DNA of 64,000 bases from Bacteriovoracaceae bacterium (GCA_023701435.1 JAMPXB010000009.1:60568-124567), one strand, 5' to 3'. Positions 44,149 to 52,851 are shown, numbered from the stretch's first letter. Notes: generated by a model not told the origin, from the letters alone. Numbers and translations are program-made.

Positions 44149-44421
44149 ATGGGAATAGGTCCATTTTTATTCAATCTTAAATCACTTATACGTGATCTTA
44201 AAGAGGGAAAGAGACTTAACAAAGAATTTGAAAGACTTCTCGAACTATATCAGCAAAACCCTGACTCTCTTGAGGTTTTTGAATTAGAGAAATTGATCAA
44301 CCATCTTTGCAGCTGGAATGCTATCAGACCAAATCCAGAGTTTGATAAACTTGTTAGAGAAGTAGATTCAGTTCTTATGCGTAAGAAAGATCCACTTTAT
44401 TTCCTTAAAAAAGGTGCATGA
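44149..44421 (+). CDS. Small helical hypothetical protein
   Basis: 90 residues with AAGGAGA upstream. Mostly charged helix (LIRDLKEGKRLNKEFERLLE) with one Cys and a C-terminal KKGA. Cytosolic. Its stop overlaps the next small gene by four bases (ATGA), so the two are translated together. Function unknown. Confidence 0.6.
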   Translation: MGIGPFLFNLKSLIRDLKEGKRLNKEFERLLELYQQNPDSLEVFELEKLINHLCSWNAIRPNPEFDKLVREVDSVLMRKKDPLYFLKKGA

Positions 44422-44588
44422 GCCTTATTTACGAACTAAAGCTCACTGAATTCAAGCGAATTTGCTATGGGGCTCTTGCCCAAGCGCTCACCTTAACCAA
44501 AAACCAATTGTTCGTTATTACGAACAAAGTACATGCTTTTGTTCGCCTCTATGAATACAACGGATTTGATTCCAGAAAAAGCCGATAA
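44418..44588 (+). CDS. Small protein coupled to the previous gene
   Basis: 56 residues (MSLIYELKLTEFKRICYGAL...), starting in the ATGA overlap and ending in a basic SRKSR. The overlap and the absence of stops over 171 bases support it. Its own ribosome site is only AAAAAGG. It lies 18 bases before the XRE regulator gene and may be part of its operon. Confidence 0.5.
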   Translation: MSLIYELKLTEFKRICYGALAQALTLTKNQLFVITNKVHAFVRLYEYNGFDSRKSR

Positions 44589-44606
44589 TAATCCTGAGGT
44601 AATAAA

Positions 44607-44897
44607 ATGGAATTTAAAACTATACTCACATCTCTCATGAAAGAGAGAGGAGTTACTTTAAGCCAGTTAGCGAAAGATACAAAAATTTCAAAATCTTCGT
44701 TACATGGTTTTCTCAATGGAGCAGAGCCCTCGTTGTCTAAAGTTCAGGCCTTGGCCAAATATTTCGGAGTAAGCATGGATTTCATCACTACTGGTGAAGA
44801 GAGCGATCCGATTGGACAACTTTTAAAAGTAGACGTTCATAAAGGAACTTACGAAGTAACCATTAAACGATTGGTTCGTAAGGATTCCAGGGAATAG
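44607..44897 (+). CDS. XRE-family transcriptional regulator
   Basis: 96 residues. Cro/C1-type helix-turn-helix at about 15-60 (VTLSQLAKDTKISKSSLHGF then LSKVQALAKYFGVSMDFITT). It lacks a protease-like C-terminal domain, so it is a simple repressor/activator, probably controlling the element's own genes. A ribosome site (CTGAGGTAA) is present. Confidence 0.88.
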   Translation: MEFKTILTSLMKERGVTLSQLAKDTKISKSSLHGFLNGAEPSLSKVQALAKYFGVSMDFITTGEESDPIGQLLKVDVHKGTYEVTIKRLVRKDSRE

Positions 44898-44918
44898 CTT
44901 CTTACAAAAGGGGTACGT

Positions 44919-45551
44919 ATGTTGAGAGCTTTTCTAGTCGTTGGCTTAGTAGGGCTTGTTTCTTGCGCTTCATCTAATAAAACTGGAGATCCTGGAACTG
45001 ATGCAGTTATTGCACATATGTCTCAGGGCCCAAAAGTCATGGGTAAGGACTGGGATGAAAAGTTTTTAAAAGATGGTTTCATTAATGGTGACTACATTGC
45101 TATCGGATCAGCGACGTCTAGAGACATTGATTATTTTCAAAAGCCATTAAGAGTTAATGCCGAAAGTGAAGCTACTGCTAGACTTTTAAGGTCGGCACCA
45201 ACAGACTTTAAAAAAATTATTCAACGATCTTTGAATACGCTTAACGGTGATGAAGGATCGACACAAGAATCTCAAATAATGATCACTGAGGTTAAAGCTT
45301 TAACTGGTATGAAGTCTAATTTTGACGACGTACAGTGTGTCACAAGGGCAGAACCACGACAGGATTTAAAATATAATTATGTGAAGGAATGTAGGGTTAT
45401 CGTTAGAGTTCCTGCTTTAAACCTTGCTAAAGCTTATGATTATACACTTGATAAGAAGTACGGAATAAAGCAACAAAACCAGCTCGAAGATATCTTACAG
45501 AAAGAACTTCTTGGTACATCTGAAACTCGATCAGTTGCCAGTAAGCAATAA
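44919..45551 (+). CDS. Element-encoded lipoprotein
   Basis: 210 residues, AGGGG upstream. Signal peptide MLRAFLVVGLVGLVSC, lipobox LVSC. The part from 55 to 130 (GDYIAIGSATSRDI...NAESEATARLLR) resembles the LPP20/FlgO-like fold, in which a small alpha/beta domain carries the motif AxxxA(R)xxL. Two further Cys (VQCVT, KECRV) may pair. Expected to be periplasmic. It follows the regulator gene by 21 bases. Confidence 0.7.
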   Translation: MLRAFLVVGLVGLVSCASSNKTGDPGTDAVIAHMSQGPKVMGKDWDEKFLKDGFINGDYIAIGSATSRDIDYFQKPLRVNAESEATARLLRSAPTDFKKIIQRSLNTLNGDEGSTQESQIMITEVKALTGMKSNFDDVQCVTRAEPRQDLKYNYVKECRVIVRVPALNLAKAYDYTLDKKYGIKQQNQLEDILQKELLGTSETRSVASKQ

Positions 45552-45596
45552 CTAATACTAAGAAGGGGGACTTGTCCTCCTTCATTTTGGTCAATT

Positions 45597-46028
45597 ATGA
45601 AATACCTCTTTCTAATAATTTCAATGATAACGGTCTCAAGCTGTTCATCAATAAAAAAGTTTGGCCAAGAAAGGTATTTTGCTCAAAAGACTTTTAATAT
45701 GAATTCACAAGTTCATTATGAACGTGTGAAATATTGGTTAACAACTGATAATGAAAATCATTGTTTTGATTCTAATCCATTAAATAAAGAGATTATGACA
45801 GTTAATGCTGACTATATTAACTATGCGATTTCTCATTTTTATACGAGAACAGTTCAAGTTGATATTGTCGTTTCTCGTCTTAATCGTGAAAGAACTAGAG
45901 TTGAAACAGTTGTTACTGATGATGCTCATTTTAAACTTGAGATTGCTCGTTGTTCTTTTGAAAAGTTTGCTGGTTTATTAAAGACAAATGATGTTGAGTA
46001 TATTTCATTCCGCTTAGCTGACAAATAG
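45597..46028 (+). CDS. Small element lipoprotein
   Basis: 143 residues, signal peptide MKYLFLIISMITVSSC with lipobox VSSC. The mature part is a small alpha/beta domain with two Cys (ENHCFD, IARCSFE) and strands at HFYTRTVQVDIVVSRL. It is AT-rich in codon use, unlike the backbone genes. Could be an entry-exclusion or superinfection-type surface protein by context, but nothing in the sequence proves it. Confidence 0.65.
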   Translation: MKYLFLIISMITVSSCSSIKKFGQERYFAQKTFNMNSQVHYERVKYWLTTDNENHCFDSNPLNKEIMTVNADYINYAISHFYTRTVQVDIVVSRLNRERTRVETVVTDDAHFKLEIARCSFEKFAGLLKTNDVEYISFRLADK

Positions 46029-46045
46029 TTAATTTAGGAGACAAG

Positions 46046-46978
46046 ATGAGTCCTGGCTTTTTTAGCGCAATTGCAAAATTGATTGTAAGGGCTGAATTAC
46101 GTCGCTCAGAAAAAGAAAAACAGGCCAGGATTCAAGAGGCTAATGTTGTTTGTTCGATTAAAGGAGATTATTGGGGTATTAGCATTTTATGGCTGCCTAT
46201 TATAGCTATTTCGATTTGCTTATGCATAAGTGATTTGATACCAACTTTTTGGCGCTGGTACTTGGGTTTATCTGGATTTTTTACATTCCCAATTTGTGCT
46301 ATGTTCTCCATTAAAAAAGATGAACTTGCTATTAGCAATCGCTATTTGTCAGGATTCCCACATTCTTTGATTTCAGTCATATTTATTGTAATCGGTTGCT
46401 TTTCAAAATCTGATGTAATGCTATTCGAGTACCCAAGCTCTTTGTCCATTTCGGTTAGCTTTGGGACTCTAGTTTTACTGGGTTTTCTTCCATTTATACT
46501 TACTTATTTTAGCAAATGTATGAATATCTTTCATAAGTTAGCAAAGCTAGAAGAGGGCAATTCGGTCGCGTTCAACCAGTTAAATGCTAAAATTATAGCT
46601 AAGCGACCCTATCTTTTCTTTTATCAGGCAATAGTTACTAATAAAATTATTTTAGCAAAAGAAATAATTTCAATACACCCGCTTTCATTTTCTTCTAAAG
46701 TGTATTTTGACGGTGGGTCTGATGTGGCTAGAAATTTTACCACAATGCTAACACAGGCAATATATTTGTATCATCCAACTCGATGGAGAACCTTCATGGA
46801 CTTCCTTGAACCATTGCCACTAGATATTAATTCAGGCTCTGTTCGAGTAGTAACACCGCAAGAAACTTTGGCAGATCAATTCTTAAAACCTGATATTAAA
46901 ATTCAGCAAGCACGATCAGAGATGCAAAAATTCATAGTAAATGAATACAAAACACGTAATAAGGCCGAAGCATCATAG
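46046..46978 (+). CDS. Membrane protein with four helices
   Basis: 310 residues, TTAGGAGACAAG ribosome site. Membrane helices at about 43-63, 68-88, 104-122 and 133-155, then a 150-residue soluble C-terminal part, probably cytosolic, and a short basic N-terminal domain. It follows the lipoprotein gene by 17 bases and probably belongs to the same operon. AT-rich codon use. Function unknown. Confidence 0.65.
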   Translation: MSPGFFSAIAKLIVRAELRRSEKEKQARIQEANVVCSIKGDYWGISILWLPIIAISICLCISDLIPTFWRWYLGLSGFFTFPICAMFSIKKDELAISNRYLSGFPHSLISVIFIVIGCFSKSDVMLFEYPSSLSISVSFGTLVLLGFLPFILTYFSKCMNIFHKLAKLEEGNSVAFNQLNAKIIAKRPYLFFYQAIVTNKIILAKEIISIHPLSFSSKVYFDGGSDVARNFTTMLTQAIYLYHPTRWRTFMDFLEPLPLDINSGSVRVVTPQETLADQFLKPDIKIQQARSEMQKFIVNEYKTRNKAEAS

Positions 46979-47034
46979 TTGTGACTTTTTAAGTAAAGGT
47001 CAATACTTCGACCAAGTGATACTTTGAGGTGGAT

Positions 47035-47298
47035 ATGCATAATATTTCTTTGCCTAAAATGCAGATATTGGTTGAGAAAATAACAACTCTTCTAGTTCGT
47101 CGTAATGTAGATGATGAGTTTTTGCTTAAACTCGTAGAGGATATAAAAAAAGTAAAGTGCGTGGTAATGGCCAATGGAGCTGAGTTTTCCACAGATGCAG
47201 ATAAGATTTTAGCATTATGTGAATATCTTATTTTTAATCTTCGCCTGGAGATTAACAGAATCCACACAGGCCAAGACACCAATCCGTTAAGGCAATAA
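47035..47298 (+). CDS. Small cytosolic hypothetical protein
   Basis: 87 residues from the ATG at 47035 with GAGG five bases upstream; an in-frame GTG two codons earlier overlaps that site. Two helices with hydrophobic faces (ISLPKMQILVEKITTLLVRR, LCEYLIFNLRLEINRI). No signal peptide. Function unknown. Confidence 0.5.
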   Translation: MHNISLPKMQILVEKITTLLVRRNVDDEFLLKLVEDIKKVKCVVMANGAEFSTDADKILALCEYLIFNLRLEINRIHTGQDTNPLRQ

Positions 47299-47326
47299 TT
47301 CTTAAATTAATTGATAGGAGCCTATT

Positions 47327-47740
47327 CTGAAAAAAGTGATTGATAGCATGTTTACGCAGACGTTTGTTTATTGGATGTTTTTACTTCCTTATTTAAGTGA
47401 AGACCTGACTGATAAATATTCGCTTGAAATTTTTGAATACCATTACTTGGATTTTGGTTCATTATCTAAGGTGGTGGTATCAATTTATCTAGGCTATTTT
47501 GCCATTCTTATTTTATGTGCAGGACCGATAGATACTAAGATCAAATCAAAGATACCTAATGATCAAAAAAGACCCTTGTTTCATGCTAGCATTCTTACCG
47601 TAATCATATTTATCATGTTTGCTGTAGATCCAGACAAGAAAGACTTAGTAATTAAGCTTCTTGTAGTCTGGATAATGACCTTAGTCCAAGTTCTTCCAAA
47701 GTTCTTCTTTGAACGAACTGGGCCAAGTCCCAATGAATGA
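47327..47740 (+). CDS. Small membrane protein
   Basis: About 137 residues. The frame begins with a CTG at 47327 that has AGGAG six bases upstream; the next usable start, GTG at 47336, is 15 bases from that site, so the rare CTG may be used. Three to four membrane helices (YWMFLLPYLS, VVSIYLGYFAILILCAGPI, ILTVIIFIMFAVD, LLVVWIMTLVQVLP). Function unknown. Confidence 0.5.
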   Translation: MKKVIDSMFTQTFVYWMFLLPYLSEDLTDKYSLEIFEYHYLDFGSLSKVVVSIYLGYFAILILCAGPIDTKIKSKIPNDQKRPLFHASILTVIIFIMFAVDPDKKDLVIKLLVVWIMTLVQVLPKFFFERTGPSPNE

Positions 47741-47766
47741 AGTGAGACTCACCGAGGTGCTTCATT
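47736..47766 (+). terminator. Inverted repeat after the small membrane protein
   Basis: AATGAAG and CTTCATT frame a 17-base loop that itself has TGAGACTCA. No T run. Weak terminator candidate for the preceding genes. Confidence 0.4.
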
Positions 47767-47796
47767 AGGTAACAGAAAAAACTGCTTATTATCACG

Positions 47797-47922
47797 ATGT
47801 TCATGGAACCAGTCATAAAACAGGTTGATTTTGAGGTCTTTCGTGATCTCAGACCTACCAGATTTAACAAGAAAAAAGACCCCTTCGTAATCCAACCCTT
47901 AGATAATACCCAGTTTCTTTAA
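47797..47922 (+). CDS. Possible 41-residue protein, weak
   Basis: MFMEPVIKQVDFEVFRDLRP then TRFNKKKDPFVIQPLDNTQF and a Leu. The composition is protein-like but there is no ribosome site. Nothing else is seen in 47767-47998. Confidence 0.2.
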   Translation: MFMEPVIKQVDFEVFRDLRPTRFNKKKDPFVIQPLDNTQFL

Positions 47923-47998
47923 ATGTTTTAGGTCATATCCATGGCCATGGAACAAATTCTTTAACTTTTTACTGCTAATCACAAAAATAGGAGTGTTT

Positions 47999-48343
47999 AT
48001 GAGAATCCTTCTTATAGAAGAAGAGAATTTTGTATTTTCTTTTTTGGCTTCAAAGTTAAAGGATGGCTTTCACTGCCATGTTGATCAAGTTAAGCACAGC
48101 CAGAAAGGTCTAAGGCTTCTCAAAACTGAAAAACCATACGATTTCATAATTGCTGATTATCAAACACCAGCGAGTTTAGGTGTTGAGCTTAGGGAGTTCC
48201 ATGTGAGGCACTCAATCCCAGGACGGTTCGTGTTTTACACCAATATTCAATGTTTCGATTCTGGATTATTGAGTCATTCAGCTTGTGTGGTTTCAAGATT
48301 AACTTATGAAAATCTTTATCAATTTATATTAAATAATTATTAA
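47999..48343 (+). CDS. Stand-alone degenerate receiver-like protein
   Basis: 114 residues from the ATG at 47999 (AGGAG upstream). CheY-like order: LLIEEENFV in place of the acidic pair, the putative phosphoacceptor Asp in DFIIADYQTP, and Thr in FVFYTN. The conserved Lys of KP is missing, as the end reads VVSRLTYENLYQF. It may bind a partner without normal phosphorylation. It ends 14 bases from the convergent nuclease-like gene. Confidence 0.6.
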   Translation: MRILLIEEENFVFSFLASKLKDGFHCHVDQVKHSQKGLRLLKTEKPYDFIIADYQTPASLGVELREFHVRHSIPGRFVFYTNIQCFDSGLLSHSACVVSRLTYENLYQFILNNY

Positions 48344-48357
48344 GAGTTTCATCTCAC

Positions 48358-49272
48358 TTATAGTATTTCTTTCCAACAAGGAGAGTTCATGTAAACAAAT
48401 TTTTGAAATTTCCTATTGTTAACGGTCCTGAATTCCTTTGTTGGTGATGGTTCATATAGTGAACCATCGGATGCAAGGAACTTTGCATTTGTATCTAGCT
48501 CTTGTGGTTCAAAACCAATTTCAAGCATTGGGATATTTAGACCAGCTCTATAGTTTCGGTTTTTAAGCTCGGCAAAAGATCCATTCCTGTTAGATATAGG
48601 CCATATTTTGCCCGCTGTCGTTGCACGATCAATACTTGTGACGAAAATACCTAAATCGATATGACCTTCTAGGAAAAGATAGTCTAGTTTCGTTAAGGCT
48701 CTAAATGATGATGAAATATTCCCTGTTTCAAATTCCAAACCAGCAATAACTTTGCGAGAAGGCGCTTTAACGAAGAACTTCTTTATTTCATTTGGTAATT
48801 TGTCATCCATAAACCAGGATGAGCTACAAAACTTACAGTAGTAAGAATTAAAATTAGACCTAAAGTTCTTCTCATTATCTAAAAGGCCCTTCATTTTTAA
48901 TAATGTAAAAAATTCAAGGAATTTATCTTCGGGAATTTTGTAGAATTGAAGATCGGTCTCAATTTCGATATAGCCATCAATTTTTTGATCATTAATGGTT
49001 TGTTCTTTTTCACCCGCAACCCATCCTAATTTTGATAAATTTTTTCCGAATAGTTTTGAAATATAATCTGCTGAATTCATGACTTTCGGTTTTGGTTTGA
49101 ATTCCCCAGATTTTGTAGGGCTTATTGTGTACCAAATAGTGGGATTAACGATAAAGACTTTGTTAGAATTAGCTGTGATTTTACGCAGAGCGCTTAAAGT
49201 GTCTGATTCTATTTTATTAGAAACGACTGAAGGAATTGAATCCTCATAACGGGTAACTAGATGTATTTTCAT
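48358..49272 (-). CDS. Putative BamHI/BglII-like restriction endonuclease
   Basis: 304 residues. The core, about 190-235, reads VIAGLEFETGNISSSFRALT followed by GHIDLGIFVTS, matching the BamHI/BglII pattern of E-x-E-x-x-N, a helix, then a G-x-I-x-x-G-V/I strand, in which the Glu residues bind the catalytic metal. An upstream CKFC at about 145 could be structural. The divergent neighbour is a DNA methyltransferase, the usual partner of a type II enzyme. No own ribosome site stronger than AGATAACC is seen. Recognition sequence unknown. An alternative is an MrcA- or Mrr-like nuclease without a cognate methylase. Confidence 0.55.
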   Translation of the reverse strand: MKIHLVTRYEDSIPSVVSNKIESDTLSALRKITANSNKVFIVNPTIWYTISPTKSGEFKPKPKVMNSADYISKLFGKNLSKLGWVAGEKEQTINDQKIDGYIEIETDLQFYKIPEDKFLEFFTLLKMKGLLDNEKNFRSNFNSYYCKFCSSSWFMDDKLPNEIKKFFVKAPSRKVIAGLEFETGNISSSFRALTKLDYLFLEGHIDLGIFVTSIDRATTAGKIWPISNRNGSFAELKNRNYRAGLNIPMLEIGFEPQELDTNAKFLASDGSLYEPSPTKEFRTVNNRKFQKFVYMNSPCWKEIL

Positions 49273-49414
49273 GCCTAGCTAATCGGTTATCTAAGGTATT
49301 GCATTAATTAAGATTTTAACGGCGAATTAGGTGGAAGAAATTACAAATAACAGAGCGTTCTTGTTTGATATTGCATGAAGTAATACCTACAATAGTTAAA
49401 TATCAGAGGTCAAA

Positions 49415-50557
49415 ATGTCTAAGAAAATTGGAAAAGTAAAAGATTGGGGTAGTCGTACAGGCCGTAAATCCAAGTCTGAAACGAAAACTCCTTCAATGGA
49501 ACTATCTAATCTTACAACTGAGGCCCTGGAAGATCTACTACAGGATCCAGTACAACTTCTATCTTCTCTTCAAGTCATCCTTGAGAAAAGGAACTCTTTT
49601 AAAGAAGAATCACCTGTTCCCCTAAAGAAATACTTCCAAACTAAACATGGCAAATTGTTTCACGGTAGTTGCTTTGAGTTACTAAATACAATTGAAGATA
49701 ATTCCATCGACTGTATCTTTGCTGATCCGCCATTTAATTTGGCTAAAGATTATGACAATGGAACAGATGATAAAATGAACGAGGCTGATTATCTTGAATG
49801 GTCTAGGGCCTGGATTGACCTTTGTATTAAGAAACTTAAGCATGGTGGATCTTTCTTTTTATACAACATACCGAAGTGGAATATCCCCTTGGCTGATTAT
49901 ATGAATAAGAAGCTTAACTTTAGGCACTGGATAACCGTCGATATGACATTCTCAATGCCTATTCCAAATAAGCTTTATCCGTCACACTATGCTCTTCTGT
50001 ATTATGTGAAAGGTGAGAAGCCAAATACCTTCACACCACCCAGGACACCTATTAAGACTTGTAATAGATGCGGGCAAGAGCAAAATGATTATGGAGGGTA
50101 CAAGAACAAAATGAACCCTCTTGGTATAAACATCAGAGATGTTTGGTCTGACATACCGCCAGTTAGGCACGCAAAATTCAAAAATAGAGATGCTAATGAA
50201 TTAAGCATTAAGCTTCTGGATAGGGTTTTAGATATAGCAACTAGGGAAGGTGACCTAGTTTTCGATCCATTCGGCGGTAGTGGCACCACTTACATAGTAG
50301 CAGAACTTAAAAACCGTCGCTGGATTGGTTCAGAATTAGGTGATTGTTCAGTTATTAAAGAAAGGTTTTTACGTATAAAGGAAGAGGGAGACAGGCTTGC
50401 TGAGTCTAGAGAAGCCCTAAATACATTGTTTACAGATAAGGCACTCCAAATCAGATTGAAATCTGGTCTTGGATTCAAAAACTATAATATATCTAACGAA
50501 CAGATTGAAAGAGTTTTAGCAAAATCTAAAAATAAGCAAATGAGCATTACTCAGTAG
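49415..50557 (+). CDS. Beta-class DNA methyltransferase (N6-A or N4-C)
   Basis: 380 residues. Motif IV DPPFNL comes first (about residue 107), and SAM motif I FDPFGGSGTT comes late (about 290) with WIGSE; this motif order defines the beta class. A CNRCGQ zinc-like knuckle lies in the target-recognition part. The N-terminal 70 residues are basic and Ser/Lys-rich. With the divergent nuclease across a 142-base shared promoter it would protect the element's host from self-cleavage. It leads a run with the DGQHR and HEPN-like genes (gaps of 9 and 3 bases). Confidence 0.9.
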   Translation: MSKKIGKVKDWGSRTGRKSKSETKTPSMELSNLTTEALEDLLQDPVQLLSSLQVILEKRNSFKEESPVPLKKYFQTKHGKLFHGSCFELLNTIEDNSIDCIFADPPFNLAKDYDNGTDDKMNEADYLEWSRAWIDLCIKKLKHGGSFFLYNIPKWNIPLADYMNKKLNFRHWITVDMTFSMPIPNKLYPSHYALLYYVKGEKPNTFTPPRTPIKTCNRCGQEQNDYGGYKNKMNPLGINIRDVWSDIPPVRHAKFKNRDANELSIKLLDRVLDIATREGDLVFDPFGGSGTTYIVAELKNRRWIGSELGDCSVIKERFLRIKEEGDRLAESREALNTLFTDKALQIRLKSGLGFKNYNISNEQIERVLAKSKNKQMSITQ

Positions 50558-50566
50558 AGGATTTCT

Positions 50567-51667
50567 ATGTCAACGACCAAAAAAGCTACTAAAAAAGCAG
50601 CTTCTAAAAAAGCAGCTTCTAAAAAAGCAGCAGTAAAAAAAACTCCTGCTCCTGTGAGTGGCACTCTTCCTTTTTCTGTAACAAAGAATCAGTTTAAAGA
50701 AAGTACTAATACATTTCATTTCTCAGTCAGCAAAATAACCCAGAACGACAAACATTTTTACACATTATCAATTCCTAGTGATGTCTTGGCTTCTACTTGC
50801 TTTGTTACTGATCGATACACTGATCCAGTCGAAGGGTTTCAGAGAAGACTGGACAAGAAAAAAGCTCAAGAGATTGCAGATTACGTGAATACTGGGAAGG
50901 CAGTAATTCCAACAAGTGTTATCTTATCTGCTCAACCTGAAGCTGAGATGTGGATCGATAGAAGAAAAACGTTGGTTTTTCAATTCAATAATAAAGCCTT
51001 TTTGGTACTTGATGGACAGCACAGAATATATGGTTACTTTTTATCCAATAAAAAGATTGATGTGCCCGTAGTAATTTTTGAAGGTCTATCAAAAAGCGAT
51101 GAAGCTAGGCTTTTTATTGATATTAATAACAAGCAGACAGAAGTTCCACCTGCTCTTTTGTTGGACATAAAGCGCCTTGCTAATGATGAGACGGATGAGC
51201 AAGTTTTGATGGGTAAGGTCTTTGATCATTTTCACTCAGAGATGGATAGTGCGATGTTGGGATTGCTTGATCCTACAGGTGAAGACAGGTCTAAAATAAA
51301 CCGTATGAATTTCTACAGGGCGTTCAAGCCTCTTTTAAATGGATTCGTTAATAAAGATAAGACCCCAGAAGAAGTCTATAGGTTAACAAATAGCTTTTTA
51401 AAAGGATTGTTTAGAGTGAAAGAACTTGGTATTAAAACTAAGTTAAAGAAATCAAACTATCTCTATGCTTTTTTAAATATACTCCCTGAGACTGTTAAGG
51501 AAGTTGTGTATAGATTTGATTCAAACTTTACTCCTGATAACTTTTACAATGTTCTAAATCCAAATCTTTCAACCTTAAAGCCATCTTCTCTCGAATCCTT
51601 ATCTGGTTCAGGTGTAAAACTTAAGGAGTATCTTCTTGAGAATATAAGGTCTGGAGTCTCTTGGTAA
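50567..51667 (+). CDS. DGQHR-domain protein with H1-like tail
   Basis: 366 residues. The first 29 are a Lys/Ala repeat tail (KKATKKAASKKAASKKAAVK). The rest is a DndB-like DGQHR domain: the motif itself in VLDGQHRIYGYF at about 151, then GLSKSDEARLFIDINNKQTE and VPPALLLDI, all as in DndB/DbpB-type proteins. DndB relatives regulate or assist DNA phosphorothioation and other defence systems and bind DNA; no dndCDE genes are seen here. The tail suggests DNA binding. It lies nine bases after the methyltransferase. Confidence 0.85.
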   Translation: MSTTKKATKKAASKKAASKKAAVKKTPAPVSGTLPFSVTKNQFKESTNTFHFSVSKITQNDKHFYTLSIPSDVLASTCFVTDRYTDPVEGFQRRLDKKKAQEIADYVNTGKAVIPTSVILSAQPEAEMWIDRRKTLVFQFNNKAFLVLDGQHRIYGYFLSNKKIDVPVVIFEGLSKSDEARLFIDINNKQTEVPPALLLDIKRLANDETDEQVLMGKVFDHFHSEMDSAMLGLLDPTGEDRSKINRMNFYRAFKPLLNGFVNKDKTPEEVYRLTNSFLKGLFRVKELGIKTKLKKSNYLYAFLNILPETVKEVVYRFDSNFTPDNFYNVLNPNLSTLKPSSLESLSGSGVKLKEYLLENIRSGVSW

Positions 51668-51670
51668 AAA

Positions 51671-52633
51671 ATGTCTGCAACCGAACAATTTAGACGTTTT
51701 TGGCTACAAGGTATTCAAAATGCTCAAGACTTGCCTGGCGGGCTAAAAGAGTTTTTAGCAGATACTACTAAATGCAATTACGAAAGTAATTCTAGCGGTA
51801 CATATTTGGTCCGACTTACAGGCGAAAAAGATCTTCTTAATTATTTAGGTTTCGATATACAAAGATTTGCATTAGCTTCTTTTGAGTCTGCAATGTTTGC
51901 TGAAAAAGCTGCTGATTTTAAGTCTGCCTCTTGGGTACTTATTCAAAAATATTATTCTTCTTACTTTGCCGCCCATGCTCTCATGAGATTGTGTGGTCAA
52001 GGACATACCAGATTATCAAAAAATATAACTTCAAGTCTCTCAACATATACAACCTTTCAGAACCTGGCACCAATAACGGAAACTGTATTCTCGTTTAAAA
52101 TATCGAAGGCAGGGAGAAATGACCTCTTAATTAATTTAAGGCCTGATGGTGAGACTTCCCATGAAGGTTTCTGGAAAGTGTTTGGAGACTTTCTTGAGAA
52201 TGATATTAAGGCTAATTTAAAAGATGAAGAAGGGGATTTGAGCGAGCTCTTGAGTTTCATTCTTAGGGGGCTCAAATTTGGACAACGGAATCCAATATGG
52301 CTCACGAAGAAAAGAAATAGCGTAAATTATCTTGAAGATCTAAGTTACTGGTACCCATATTCTGCTTCTATAAATCGAGTAGTTAGTACATATCCTACTT
52401 TAATTAAGAGATGGAAGAACTTATCAATAACTGAATCTGATTATACTAGTTATGATGATACAGACGAATTTGAAACCTTTCTTAGAGTGACTCAGTTAAT
52501 AATCTCATTCTGTCACATGTCGATGAGTGAACTATTGAACATAGCAAACGATCCGAACAAATGCTTTCTAAATCAAAATGCAGTAAAGTTTTCAAATCTC
52601 AAGAAGCTAAGGATTCTTAAGCTTCCAACTTGA
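51671..52633 (+). CDS. HEPN-like protein of the defence cluster
   Basis: 320 residues, four bases after the DGQHR gene. About residues 75-125 (ADFKSASWVLIQKYYSSYFA then AHALMRLCGQGHTRLSK) resemble a HEPN helical pair, and R-x5-H in RLCGQGH fits the R-x4-6-H ribonuclease motif of HEPN toxins. The C-terminal 190 residues are alpha/beta with no recognised domain. Could be an RNase effector or a nucleotide-sensing partner of the DGQHR protein. The call is tentative; an alternative is an inert helical partner. Confidence 0.5.
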   Translation: MSATEQFRRFWLQGIQNAQDLPGGLKEFLADTTKCNYESNSSGTYLVRLTGEKDLLNYLGFDIQRFALASFESAMFAEKAADFKSASWVLIQKYYSSYFAAHALMRLCGQGHTRLSKNITSSLSTYTTFQNLAPITETVFSFKISKAGRNDLLINLRPDGETSHEGFWKVFGDFLENDIKANLKDEEGDLSELLSFILRGLKFGQRNPIWLTKKRNSVNYLEDLSYWYPYSASINRVVSTYPTLIKRWKNLSITESDYTSYDDTDEFETFLRVTQLIISFCHMSMSELLNIANDPNKCFLNQNAVKFSNLKKLRILKLPT

Positions 52634-52732
52634 GAGGGGCACGGGACTCTGTCACTACTGTCACAGCGGTGTTTGAAAAAAATATAAAATTCGTATTTCG
52701 TCTTGGAAGTAGTTAGAATTACAAGGCAATTG

Positions 52733-52774
52733 TGCATGCAGTTCGAAAGTCATCTACTAGGGTGCGCCATTCTT
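52733..52774 (+). repeat. Attachment copy, right end of the main element (attR)
   Basis: The 16-base tRNA core at 52759-52774 is preceded by an arm that differs from the tRNA (TTCGAAAGTCATCTACT). In reverse, this arm reads as coding sequence in frame with the integrase (VDDFRTACTIAL then stop). It therefore marks the element's true right end. The rest of 52634-52851 shows nothing else. Confidence 0.8.
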
Positions 52775-52851
52775 CATACCATTCACTATCTAATACGAAC
52801 TCTGACTTAGCTTCTTGGCTTTGTCGCTGTAGCATTGTAAATTAAGCATTA

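Noticed and set aside
47652..47870. Minus-strand frame of 72 codons
   Set aside because: No ribosome site; it overlaps the end of the small membrane protein.
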